Of a stretch of 42,373 nucleotides of DNA, positions 7,900 to 16,759 are shown in pieces. Source of the stretch: JAZKIX01 sp040384645 (GTDB taxonomy: Bacteria > Pseudomonadota > Gammaproteobacteria > Burkholderiales > Burkholderiaceae_D). Each line of letters begins with the position of its first letter. Within the stretch, counting starts at the first letter, position 1. The notes under the pieces were generated by a model. That model was not told the origin of the DNA, ran no database searches, and saw nothing but the letters and a program-made list of their open reading frames with translations. The translations under genes were made by a program, and so were the position numbers. Location: NCBI GenBank assembly GCA_040384645.1, contig JAZKIX010000161.1:1-42373 (forward strand), in the 5' to 3' direction.

Positions 7900-9414
7900 A
7901 TGACATCAAAGACACGCAGCGCCCCTCCACGTGCCATGGCGATGCTCGAAGCTCTGCGCGGCTTGGGCTATTCGACAGCCGCCGCCCTAGCCGACATCAT
8001 CGACAACAGCCTTTCGGCCGGTGCCAAAGAAGTCCGCATCGATTTCACATGGGACGGGCCGACTAGCCGCATTACGGTTCTCGACAACGGCAGCGGCATG
8101 AACGACGCCGAGCTCGAAAGCGCGATGCGCCTTGGCGACAAAAATCCACTGGACGTTCGCGCCGCCCACGACCTCGGGCGCTTCGGCATGGGTCTAAAAA
8201 CAGCATCTTTCTCGCAGTGCCGCAGGCTAACCGTCGCAACCGTCAAGCATGGCGCCGCAAGCTGCCTCCGGTGGGACCTTGACGAACTTGCTGCCGATCC
8301 GGAAGGTGGTTGGCTGCTATTCGAAGGGCCGGCGCAAGGATCAGAACCCTTCATCGAAAGTTTGAACGAAAAGAAGGCAGGCACTCTGGTCCTCTGGGAA
8401 ATGATGGACCGCGTGGTCACCACCGGCTACACCGCAGACGACTATCTGACTTTGACGGTTGATGTGGAAGCCCACCTTGCGATGGTTTTCCATCGCCTGC
8501 TCCAAGGACCCCGCCCTCGGCTCAAATTACTCTTGAATGACCGCGCCATCGCGCCTTGGGACCCGTTCATGTCGGGACATCCAGCGAAACAGTGGACTTC
8601 GCCGACCACCAACCACGCGACTGCCTATGGAGCCGTCTCGGTGCAATGCCATGTATTGCCGCACCGCGACAAACTAACCATTGTGGAGCACGAAGCCAAT
8701 GCTGGCCCGGCCGGCTGGACCGCGCAGCAAGGCTTCTACGTCTACCGGAACGAGCGCCTGCTGGTCGCAGGCGGATGGCTCGGACTGGGCAACTCTCGCG
8801 CATGGAACCGCGAAGAAGCACACCGCTTAGCTCGCATTCGGCTGGACATTCCAAACACGGCAGACGCTGACTGGAAGATTGACGTTCGCAAATCGATAGC
8901 GCGTCCGCCAGTGTCGCTTCGCCCCTGGCTCACACTCTTGGCCGAGAACACCCGCGAACGTGCTCGACACGTGTTTGCCTATCGCGGCACGCCAACTCCC
9001 AGGCAGGGCAACACTCCCATCGAGCAAGTTTGGCGTGTCGAACGCGTGAAGGCAGGCATGCGGTATCGGATCGAAGAATCACATCCATCCGTCGCAGCAG
9101 TCTTGGCCAACGTGGGAGACCTGCAACCGCTGGTCAAGGCGATGCTGCGGGTCATCGAAGAGACCGTCCCGGTCCAGCGTATCTGGCTCGACACCGCTGA
9201 GCACAAGGAAACGCCGCGTACTGGCTTTTCGGACGCGCCACCCGAGGCCGTCGTTGCTGTGCTAAATACCTTGTTCGCCGACATGGTCGGACGCAAGGGC
9301 ATGAGCGTTGAGGTCGCTAAGCGAGCTCTGCTCTCGACTGAGCCCTTTCAGAACTACCAAAGCCTGATCGCGAGACTTGGAAGCCAAGGTGAGCCTACGA
9401 GCATGAACACATAG
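7900..9414 (+). CDS. GHKL (MutL/HATPase-like) ATPase of an MZA-type system
   Basis: 504 aa. The Bergerat ATP-binding fold lies in the first third: N box ALADIIDNSLSAGAK (about residues 27-41), G1 box DNGSGM (about 64-69), G2 box LGRFGMGLKTASFS (about 90-103). The usual general-base Glu of MutL/Hsp90 (E..N) is Asp here (DIIDN), as in several MORC-like prokaryotic ATPases. The remainder is an unassigned alpha/beta part with no MutL endonuclease motif. ATG 7900 has AGGAAAAGG 9 bp upstream; TTG 7894 is too close to it. The Z1 gene follows after 30 bp. The ATPase is expected to clamp or switch in the complex with Z1 and the nuclease. Confidence 0.85.
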   Translation: MTSKTRSAPPRAMAMLEALRGLGYSTAAALADIIDNSLSAGAKEVRIDFTWDGPTSRITVLDNGSGMNDAELESAMRLGDKNPLDVRAAHDLGRFGMGLKTASFSQCRRLTVATVKHGAASCLRWDLDELAADPEGGWLLFEGPAQGSEPFIESLNEKKAGTLVLWEMMDRVVTTGYTADDYLTLTVDVEAHLAMVFHRLLQGPRPRLKLLLNDRAIAPWDPFMSGHPAKQWTSPTTNHATAYGAVSVQCHVLPHRDKLTIVEHEANAGPAGWTAQQGFYVYRNERLLVAGGWLGLGNSRAWNREEAHRLARIRLDIPNTADADWKIDVRKSIARPPVSLRPWLTLLAENTRERARHVFAYRGTPTPRQGNTPIEQVWRVERVKAGMRYRIEESHPSVAAVLANVGDLQPLVKAMLRVIEETVPVQRIWLDTAEHKETPRTGFSDAPPEAVVAVLNTLFADMVGRKGMSVEVAKRALLSTEPFQNYQSLIARLGSQGEPTSMNT

Positions 9415-9444
9415 AACGCATAAAAAAATGAAAAGGGATTCCAA

Positions 9445-12330
9445 ATGCCAGAGTTCAGCACAGCGACGGCGACAGTCGTCAGCATCGCCCAAAGTCTGTT
9501 AGTAGCAGAGAAAGACAAGGGACCGCCCACCGCCGCGCTCATCATTGAAAAAGTAAACATCGCCGCCTCCGTCGTGGCACCGAGCAACGAGCAATCCATC
9601 GACATGGCTGCAGCAATTGCGGAACTCATCCGGCGATTCAGCCTATGGATTGGCCAGGACACCACGCTGTCCGACATCGCAGGCCATGAGGCATGGCTAG
9701 CAGCCGCGCGCAAGAAGGATTGGCGCTATTGGCCGCGTTACCGCGACATGCTCGAGCGCCAGATGTCGGCCACCGCCGTCGATGGCGTGGACCAGTCCAC
9801 TGATCGCATCCTGGGCTTGATGGAAAACCCCCTGCGAGTCGGTGCGTGGGACCGGCGTGGCCTTGTCGTGGGCCACGTTCAGTCGGGCAAGACCGCCAAC
9901 TATTCGGGCCTGATCTGCAAGGCGGCCGACTCGGGCTACAAGATCATCATCATCTTGGCGGGCCTTCACAACAACCTGCGGTCGCAAACCCAAATCCGCC
10001 TCGAAGAGGCGTTCCTTGGCTATGAGACCTCAGCGACTGGGGACATCGTCAAGCTTATTGGCGTTGGCGAGCATGGCCGCGATTTCGAGATCAAGCCCAA
10101 CTGCGCCACCAACAGAACAAATACCGGCGATTTCAATACCAAGATCGCCAAGCATCTGGCAATTTCGCCTGAGCAGCGCCCATGGCTGTTTGTCGTCAAG
10201 AAGCATAAGGTCGTGCTCGAGCGGCTCCTTAAATGGATCAAGGGCCATGTCGCCGACGCCACGGACACCGAATCCGGCAAGCGGTTCGTATCTAATCTTC
10301 CGCTGCTTCTGATCGACGACGAAGCCGACCACGCTTCTGTGGACACGGGAGAGCAGCACATCGGTGCGGATGGCAAGCCTGACGAAGACCACGAACCGAA
10401 GGCTATCAACAGCAGAATTCGAAAAATCCTGAATACCTTCGCCAAGAAAGCGTATGTAGGCTACACGGCCACGCCGTTCGCCAACATATTCATCCACCGC
10501 CAAAACGCCACGCTGGAAGAAGGCCCCGACCTCTTCCCACAATCGTTCATCGTCAACCTAGCCGCGCCCTCCAACTACGTTGGCCCTGCGCGCGTCTTCG
10601 GCCTGCAAACACCAGAGGGGCGGACGGGCGGCCTGCCGCTGATCCGAGTCTTCAAGGACCACGCAAGCGAGAATAACCTCGATGGATGGATGCCGCCGAA
10701 GCATCCGAAAGATTATGTGCCGGTCCATATGGGCCAAGATGTTTTGCCGCCGTCCCTCCGCGCCGCCATCTATTCGTTTGTCCTCGCATGCGCGGCCAGA
10801 GAAGCTCGGGATCAGGGAGCGAAGCACTCCTCCATGCTGGTGCATGTCACCCGATACACACTCGTCCAAAAAGAGGTGCATCGGCAGGTCGAGGGCTTTG
10901 TCAAAAAGATGAAGCTGCGCGTAACGCGCGAGCTCGACCACCAAGCGTTGCTCGATGAGCTGCGCAATCTGTGGGAGACGGATTTCGTTCCTACGACAAT
11001 TGCCTTCTCCGAGCACCTCACCGATTCGGAAGATCCGTCTGCCGCGTTGCCTTGGGAAGAGATCCTCGCCAAGCTTCCTGATGTGCTTTCGGATATTGAC
11101 GTTCGCATGGTGAATGGCAAGGCCAAGGATGCTCTGGACTACGCGGAGCAAGGCACCAAAGCCCTCAAAGTCATCGCTATCGGCGGCGACAAGCTCGCGC
11201 GCGGGCTGACGCTCGAAGGCCTTTGCACCAGCTACTTCGTCCGCACCACGAAGATGTATGACACGCTAATGCAAATGGGTCGTTGGTTTGGCTACCGGCC
11301 TGGCTACATCGACCTGTGCCGCCTCTACACCACCTTTGAGCTCGTCGAATGGTTCGGACACATTGCTGACGCCTCCGAGGAACTGCGCGAGGAATTCGAC
11401 GCGATGGCGGAAAGCGGTGCGATGCCACGGGACTATGGAATGCGCGTTCAGTCGCATCCCGTTCTGCTTGTGACATCGCCGCTGAAAATGCGAACTGCCA
11501 AGAACCTGCAACTCTCCTTTAGGGGGGAGTTACTCGAAACGGTGTCCATGCACAGCGATGACAAGATTCTCAGCCGCAACCTCGACACCACCAACAAGCT
11601 CATAGCCTCATGCGGCCTTCCGCTGGAAATTGACCCCAAGCGCATCCGTGGCAATTTGGAGCAGATCTGGAAGGGCTTTCTTTGGAATGGCATCTCGAGC
11701 GACTCTATCGCCGAGTTTTTTGAATCGTTCATCACCCATCCGAAGGCACGCAAGGTCAACAGCGCGCTTCTGCGCGACTTCGTTCGCTCCATGGCGGCAA
11801 CTGGCGAGCTAACCTCGTGGACAGTCGTATTGCTTGGCGGTGGATCGGGCGGATCCCACATCTTCGCAGGTGGGCTCACGATAGATGGCATGACCAAGCG
11901 CACAGCCGACAAGAACATCACGGATCGGTATGCGATTGGGCGGCTGCTGTCGCCTCGAGACGAAGCCATCGACCTCGACAACGCCGCATGGACGGCCGCA
12001 CTGACCAAGACTCAGAAGACGTTCAACCCCGACGCCGCGCGGCAGAAGGATGGTGTCAAGCCAAGCAAGCCCGAAGTTCCCAACGGCCCGTCCATCCGAC
12101 AGGTTCGCGGCAAGGGCTCCGAGGCCGACGGCATCACCCCGGCGCCGCAGCGAGGCCTGCTGCTGCTTTATCCTCTTGACCCCAAGGAGTCGGACAGCGA
12201 AGCACTCGCCGGCCGAACTGAGCCCGTAATGGCCTTTGGCGTCAGTTTTCCCGCAAGCGACTCCCGCGTGACAGTCGAATATGTGGTGGATCACCTGCTT
12301 TGGACACAAGAATATGGCCCTGCTGATTGA
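9445..12330 (+). CDS. Z1-domain superfamily 2-like ATPase
   Basis: 961 aa. The Walker A is GHVQSGKT (residues 143-150), with LLLIDDEADH as Walker B (about 287-296) and YVGYTATPFANIF as a helicase motif III-like segment (about 335-347). The Z1 domain proper follows, with IAIGGDKLARGLTLEGL (about 577-593) and QMGRWFGYRPGY (about 609-620) in place of helicase motifs V/VI. The start is ATG 9445 behind AAAAGGGA. Its last 17 bases overlap the next gene, so the two are translationally coupled. From known family context, Z1 proteins occur with GHKL ATPases and PD-(D/E)XK proteins in defence loci. They are thought to drive DNA remodelling or translocation, which has not been shown for this one. Confidence 0.88.
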   Translation: MPEFSTATATVVSIAQSLLVAEKDKGPPTAALIIEKVNIAASVVAPSNEQSIDMAAAIAELIRRFSLWIGQDTTLSDIAGHEAWLAAARKKDWRYWPRYRDMLERQMSATAVDGVDQSTDRILGLMENPLRVGAWDRRGLVVGHVQSGKTANYSGLICKAADSGYKIIIILAGLHNNLRSQTQIRLEEAFLGYETSATGDIVKLIGVGEHGRDFEIKPNCATNRTNTGDFNTKIAKHLAISPEQRPWLFVVKKHKVVLERLLKWIKGHVADATDTESGKRFVSNLPLLLIDDEADHASVDTGEQHIGADGKPDEDHEPKAINSRIRKILNTFAKKAYVGYTATPFANIFIHRQNATLEEGPDLFPQSFIVNLAAPSNYVGPARVFGLQTPEGRTGGLPLIRVFKDHASENNLDGWMPPKHPKDYVPVHMGQDVLPPSLRAAIYSFVLACAAREARDQGAKHSSMLVHVTRYTLVQKEVHRQVEGFVKKMKLRVTRELDHQALLDELRNLWETDFVPTTIAFSEHLTDSEDPSAALPWEEILAKLPDVLSDIDVRMVNGKAKDALDYAEQGTKALKVIAIGGDKLARGLTLEGLCTSYFVRTTKMYDTLMQMGRWFGYRPGYIDLCRLYTTFELVEWFGHIADASEELREEFDAMAESGAMPRDYGMRVQSHPVLLVTSPLKMRTAKNLQLSFRGELLETVSMHSDDKILSRNLDTTNKLIASCGLPLEIDPKRIRGNLEQIWKGFLWNGISSDSIAEFFESFITHPKARKVNSALLRDFVRSMAATGELTSWTVVLLGGGSGGSHIFAGGLTIDGMTKRTADKNITDRYAIGRLLSPRDEAIDLDNAAWTAALTKTQKTFNPDAARQKDGVKPSKPEVPNGPSIRQVRGKGSEADGITPAPQRGLLLLYPLDPKESDSEALAGRTEPVMAFGVSFPASDSRVTVEYVVDHLLWTQEYGPAD

Positions 12331-13318
12331 TGACATCGAGTTCGCATGGAACTCGCTACGCGATAGCGCGGACACTTCTGGATGGCGAAGCATATCCATT
12401 ACGTCCGTGGGCACATGCGCCTTGCGGGCTGGATGCGGTTTTCCTGACAAGAATGAGGCCCTGCTCGCGAGCTTTGCCTCGTCTTCAGTTCCCGCAGCCG
12501 AGCAACTTCCTAAAGGTCAAGGCTTCGCTGTGGAGCGCGTCGCCCCTAATGGCGATGGATTTACTTGGCTCGCGTTGACGCGAAATTCCCATGGCAATTT
12601 GGAGCTTTTCTCCACAATGGTCGCCGATGTCGTCCACGCGATGGACAATGAATCCGGCGTCGACGAGCAACGCCTGCTGAGGGTGTTTCTCGGGCGCATC
12701 CGCGCTTGGCAAGAGTTCATGCGCAAGGGCGCGCAGGCTCTGAGTACCGAGGCGGAGATCGGTTTAATTGGCGAGCTCACACTGCTGTGCGCCATCATTG
12801 ATGCAGGAGTCCCGTCGGCCCGTGCGATCGAATCTTGGGTTGGGCCGTTCGACGGCATTCAAGACTTCGAGCTCGGGACAGGAGCTTTGGAGGTCAAGTC
12901 CACGCTGTCCGCCGCAGGATTCCCCGCGAAGATCGGGTCGCTCGGGCAACTTGACGACGCGGTGCTTCAACCGCTCTTTGTGGCCGGCGTCAGGCTGAGG
13001 CAAACCGCCAGCGGTCAAAACTTGCCCGAGATCGTCGAAGCGATGCGGCTGTCGATTAAGGCAGACGCCGAATCCGAGCGTTTGCTGACCGAGCGCCTGC
13101 TGGCAACGGGCTACATCGACGCGCACGCCGACCGTTATCCACGACGGTTTGAGCACGCAGCAACTCGCGTCGTCGAAGTTACCAACGACTTCCCTCGTCT
13201 GACCTCGGGAAGTGTTCCTGCGGGCATCATGAAGGCCATGTATGAGATTGACCTCGACAAGGCGCCCGGCGAGAACGTCGGCGTATTGGGGGCATTGAAA
13301 AAAATAGGAGCAATTTGA
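12314..13318 (+). CDS. PD-(D/E)XK-motif protein (DUF4420-like)
   Basis: 334 aa. The nuclease-like signature is DGIQDFELGTGALEVKSTL, with E-V-K at residues 193-195 following an upstream acidic pair. An upstream helix holds GLIGELTLLCAIIDAG, which fits the conserved E in helix 1 of PD-(D/E)XK folds. ATG 12314 lies inside the Z1 gene (17-bp overlap); an earlier ATG at 12281 is less likely. AIPR starts 2 bp after the stop, behind AGGAG (13306-13310). It is likely the DNA-cutting or DNA-end-binding subunit of the MutL/Z1/DUF/AIPR set. The family name is from memory of gene order plus the motif. Confidence 0.78.
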   Translation: MALLIDDIEFAWNSLRDSADTSGWRSISITSVGTCALRAGCGFPDKNEALLASFASSSVPAAEQLPKGQGFAVERVAPNGDGFTWLALTRNSHGNLELFSTMVADVVHAMDNESGVDEQRLLRVFLGRIRAWQEFMRKGAQALSTEAEIGLIGELTLLCAIIDAGVPSARAIESWVGPFDGIQDFELGTGALEVKSTLSAAGFPAKIGSLGQLDDAVLQPLFVAGVRLRQTASGQNLPEIVEAMRLSIKADAESERLLTERLLATGYIDAHADRYPRRFEHAATRVVEVTNDFPRLTSGSVPAGIMKAMYEIDLDKAPGENVGVLGALKKIGAI

Positions 13319-13320
13319 GC

Positions 13321-15096
13321 ATGAATTTGACTGAATTCCTGCGTGAAACGCAGGCCACCGTCCGCTCGCAAATGCAAGACGGCGCGTTATACGAAGAGTT
13401 GGTTTTCGCCGGCATCGTAATGGATCACATGTCGGAGATAGGCATGACGTTCGAGCCGGTCGAATGCCATTTCGAGGGCAAGGTGGGCAATGCGAATTTG
13501 AGGCTCAGCGGCTATTCCCTTTCCGAGGAAAACGACCAAATCGACTTGTTCGTAAGCCTATACGCCAATGCCGATACGCCCACCCCAATACCAGACGCCG
13601 AGACAAAGACCGCCGTCGAACAATGCCTGCGCTTTTTGACGCTTTGCGCGGAAGGCAAAATGGCCCCAAAACTCGATCCCTCAAGCGATGTGCGCTCGCT
13701 GGCGGAGACATTGCATGGCATCTACAACGACTTGGAGCAAATCCGCGTCTACGTCATCACCGACAAGGTCGCCAAGTCCAAGAGCTTCAAGACGCGCGAC
13801 ATTGGCGGCAAGGCCGTGCGCCTCGAAGTCATGGACATCGAGCGGCTTCATCGTCATTGGTCCGAGGGCAAACCGCGCGACGAGCTGGTCGTGGATTTTA
13901 ACGAAGTCTCCGGCACTCCCCTCCCATGCGTCTTTGTGCCTAGCGAAAACGACGATTACGACTACGCGCTTACTGCTATCCCCGGCGAAGCACTACGGCT
14001 GCTCTACGAGAAGTTTGGTGCACGGCTTCTTGAAGCTAACGTCCGCTCCTTCCTCAGCGTTAAAGGTAAAGGGGTCAATGCCGGCATTCAATCGACCTTG
14101 CGCTCGGCGCCTGAGCGGTTCATGGCCTACAACAATGGTATCGTCATCGTGGCCGACGAAATGCGCTTGGGCAAGCTAGGCGACGGATCGGCGGGGATCG
14201 CATGGCTCAAAGGGCTGCAAATCGTCAATGGTGGCCAAACGACCGCCTCTCTTTATTTCACAAAGAAGAAGTATCCCGATACCAACCTAAGCCACGTCAG
14301 GGTGCCCGCCAAGATAATCGTGATGAAGACGGTGGACTCCATCAAGGAAGAGGCGCTAATCTCCGACATCTCGCGATTCGCTAACAGCCAGAACGCGGTA
14401 AAGCAGTCTGACCTCTCTGCAAACAAACCTTTCCATGTCGAGATCGAAAAGCTTTCCCGATCGGTCTACTGCCCGGATGGCATCGGCCAATGGTTCTACG
14501 AGCGCGCGGCTGGCAGCTACAATACCCTTTTGACCCGAGAAGGGACGACGCCCACAAAGCTAAAGGCATTGAAGGATGCAATCCCGACAACCCGACGCAT
14601 CACCAAAACCGACTTGGCAAAATACCTCACCGCGTGGGACCGCAAGCCTGACATCGTCAGCCTCGGTTCCCAAAAAAACTTTGACCGCTTCATGGCCGGA
14701 CTCACCCCGTTGGATGGACAGGAGGCTCCGCTGCCAACGCTTGCCGAATTCAAGGCCATGATCGCCAAGGCTAAAATTTACCGCGAGTCCCAAAAACTCC
14801 TGCGAACCATGTTCCAGGCGTTTCAGGCCAATGTCACGGCCTACACCGTCTCACTGGTATCAGAGAAACTTGGGAGCCGTATCGACCTCGAACGCATTTG
14901 GGCAAAACAAGCTGTATCGCCCGAGTTGCTCACGCAGATCGCTGTGTGGGCCAAGGAAATCAACGATGTACTGCACGCGTCCTCTGGCGGGCGCATGATT
15001 TCTGAATGGGCCAAGCGACCAGAATGCAAAGAGGCTGTGATCGGAGCGAACTATTCCGCCGCTGCGTCCAACATTCCTGAGGTCAAGGCGGGATAG
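13321..15096 (+). CDS. AIPR family protein
   Basis: 591 aa. The characteristic AIPR core lies in the middle: LEANVRSFLSVKGKGVNAGI (from about residue 237), FMAYNNGIVIVAD (about 267), LKGLQIVNGGQTTASLYF (about 297-314), then ISRFANSQNAVKQSDL (about 349). AIPR was first noted as an abortive-infection phage-resistance domain. The biochemical role is unknown; the conserved NGGQTT and FANSQNxV segments suggest nucleic acid or nucleotide binding. It begins two bases after the DUF4420 gene and is the last of five tightly spaced genes. A 41-bp gap separates it from vsr. Confidence 0.86.
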   Translation: MNLTEFLRETQATVRSQMQDGALYEELVFAGIVMDHMSEIGMTFEPVECHFEGKVGNANLRLSGYSLSEENDQIDLFVSLYANADTPTPIPDAETKTAVEQCLRFLTLCAEGKMAPKLDPSSDVRSLAETLHGIYNDLEQIRVYVITDKVAKSKSFKTRDIGGKAVRLEVMDIERLHRHWSEGKPRDELVVDFNEVSGTPLPCVFVPSENDDYDYALTAIPGEALRLLYEKFGARLLEANVRSFLSVKGKGVNAGIQSTLRSAPERFMAYNNGIVIVADEMRLGKLGDGSAGIAWLKGLQIVNGGQTTASLYFTKKKYPDTNLSHVRVPAKIIVMKTVDSIKEEALISDISRFANSQNAVKQSDLSANKPFHVEIEKLSRSVYCPDGIGQWFYERAAGSYNTLLTREGTTPTKLKALKDAIPTTRRITKTDLAKYLTAWDRKPDIVSLGSQKNFDRFMAGLTPLDGQEAPLPTLAEFKAMIAKAKIYRESQKLLRTMFQAFQANVTAYTVSLVSEKLGSRIDLERIWAKQAVSPELLTQIAVWAKEINDVLHASSGGRMISEWAKRPECKEAVIGANYSAAASNIPEVKAG

Positions 15097-15137
15097 GATG
15101 ATTTCGGCTTTGGCAATGTGCGTCAAGGGGGTGTCAC

Positions 15138-15593
15138 ATGGCTGACATTGTATCGCCCTTGGTCCGAAGCCGTATGATGTCGGGCATCAAGGGCAAGAAT
15201 TCTCAGCCCGAAATGTTGGTCAGGCGGATGCTATTTGCGGCTGGATACCGGTTTCGCCTGCATCGACGCGATTTGCCTGGCACGCCCGACATCGCCATGC
15301 CAAGTAAGAAGATCGCCATCTTCGTGAATGGATGCTTCTGGCATGTCCACAAGGGATGCAAATACGCTAAGGTTCCAGCTACTCGCCCCGACTTCTGGGT
15401 TGCCAAACTCCAGGCCAACGTAGTGCGTGACCAACTGGCCATCGAAAAGTTGTCCGCAATGGGCTGGAGGGTTTTGTGCGTTTGGGAGTGTGCGATCCGT
15501 AATCACGAAACAGTTAAATCGCTTTCGGCAAATCTAATAGACTGGATGAATGGCGATGCGCATTTTGGAGAGATTAGTGGTCCGATGATGTGA
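15138..15593 (+). CDS. vsr: Very-short-patch-repair (Vsr) endonuclease
   Basis: 151 aa, normal for the family. It shows the Vsr signature in order: RSRMMSGIKGKNSQPEML, LPGTPDIAMPSKKIAIFVNG (catalytic Asp in GTPDIA), GCFWHVHKGCKY (Zn and DNA-wedge residues), RPDFWVAKLQANVVRDQ and GWRVLCVWEC. It nicks 5' of the T in T:G mismatches made when 5-methylcytosine deaminates. A strong GGGGG ribosome binding site lies 6 bp upstream. Its place between the AIPR gene and a C5 methyltransferase fits a role in protecting the methylated sites. Specificity should follow that methylase. Confidence 0.92.
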   Translation: MADIVSPLVRSRMMSGIKGKNSQPEMLVRRMLFAAGYRFRLHRRDLPGTPDIAMPSKKIAIFVNGCFWHVHKGCKYAKVPATRPDFWVAKLQANVVRDQLAIEKLSAMGWRVLCVWECAIRNHETVKSLSANLIDWMNGDAHFGEISGPMM

Positions 15594-15772
15594 TGCAATC
15601 GGACGCCCCATGATGGTCTTGGCTAACTGCGCTCGGGAGTCAGGACTCAGCAACGAAGTTTGTATGATGTTGGGACAGCTTGGCGCTACAGCCAATTACC
15701 TGGTAGGCTGTTGTTAGCCGCCGATATTAGCGGAAGTTCTTCGCAAACCAACTCAGGAATATAAGTACTCTA

Positions 15773-16759
15773 ATGACAACTTTTGTAGATCTGTTTTGTG
15801 GTGGCGGCTTTGGTGCCAGGGGGGCTGTCCGTGGAGGCGGCATCCCGCTATTGGGATTGGATGCGTGGGATTTGGCTACGCGAACTTACCAAGCAAATTT
15901 CCCAAAATCTGAGATCATCACCGACCGAATAGAGAACGTCGATACAGTTGCACTCGGTGAACGCTTCCAACCGGATGTGTTGCTTACTTCCCCAGAGTGT
16001 ACATCGCACTCCATAGCACGTGGCGCCAAACCGGGACTTGAAACTAGTCGTGAGACCGCAATTGGCATTGTGCCTTGGGTTAGATCAATGGCGCCACGCT
16101 GGGTGATAGTCGAAAACGTCAACCGGATGAAGAAATGGGACCGGCACGACGAACTTATCCGAACAATTGAAGATTTGGGATACACAGTCAGCGATTTACA
16201 CCTCAATTCGGCGGATTTTGGATCTGCGCAGGCGAGAAAACGGATGTTCCTGGTGTGCGATATCCAGGGCACGACCGTTAGCCGTGAACAATTGTTGGCT
16301 CTTCAAGACAATGCTCCTCAAACCGCCCACGACATCATTGATTGGAACGGTGACCATAAGTCCACATTATTGGGCAAACCTGGAAGGGCGCAAGCGACCC
16401 TGGAGCGAGCCGACCGCGCAATTAAAACGCTTGGAAAAAACGTGCCATTTATCATTGTCTATTACAGTTCCGACTATGCAGGAGGCTGGCAACCATTGAC
16501 CGTGCCATTAAGGACAATCACCACCGTTGATCGATTTGGTCTCGTCACTTGGCAGAATGGAAAACCTTACTTGAGAATGCTTCAACCAAGCGAACTACTT
16601 AAGGCGATGGGCGGCGGTGCGGAGCATACGCTCCCGCACGGAAGCCGAAGGGATAAAGTGAAGCTGTGCGGGAATGGAGTGTGCTCAGACGTCATGACCG
16701 CTATTTTCTTGTGGATTGGAGCTGTGCAAACAGACGACGGGCAGGTACAGCGCCAATGA
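15773..16759 (+). CDS. DNA (cytosine-5) methyltransferase
   Basis: 328 aa. C5-methylase motifs: I (FVDLFCGGGFGARGA, residue 4 on), IV with the catalytic Cys76 in SPECTSHS instead of the common PPCQ, VI (VIVENV), VIII (SAQARKRMF), X (KLCGNGVCSDV near the C-terminus). The region between VIII and X, about 110 residues, holds the recognition domain and is short. The methylase shares ATGA (16756-16759) with the nuclease gene, so their translation is coupled. The 179-bp gap after vsr probably contains its own promoter, though I could not fix one. No controller protein is present. It should protect host DNA from the nuclease and create the sites that Vsr repairs. Confidence 0.9.
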   Translation: MTTFVDLFCGGGFGARGAVRGGGIPLLGLDAWDLATRTYQANFPKSEIITDRIENVDTVALGERFQPDVLLTSPECTSHSIARGAKPGLETSRETAIGIVPWVRSMAPRWVIVENVNRMKKWDRHDELIRTIEDLGYTVSDLHLNSADFGSAQARKRMFLVCDIQGTTVSREQLLALQDNAPQTAHDIIDWNGDHKSTLLGKPGRAQATLERADRAIKTLGKNVPFIIVYYSSDYAGGWQPLTVPLRTITTVDRFGLVTWQNGKPYLRMLQPSELLKAMGGGAEHTLPHGSRRDKVKLCGNGVCSDVMTAIFLWIGAVQTDDGQVQRQ

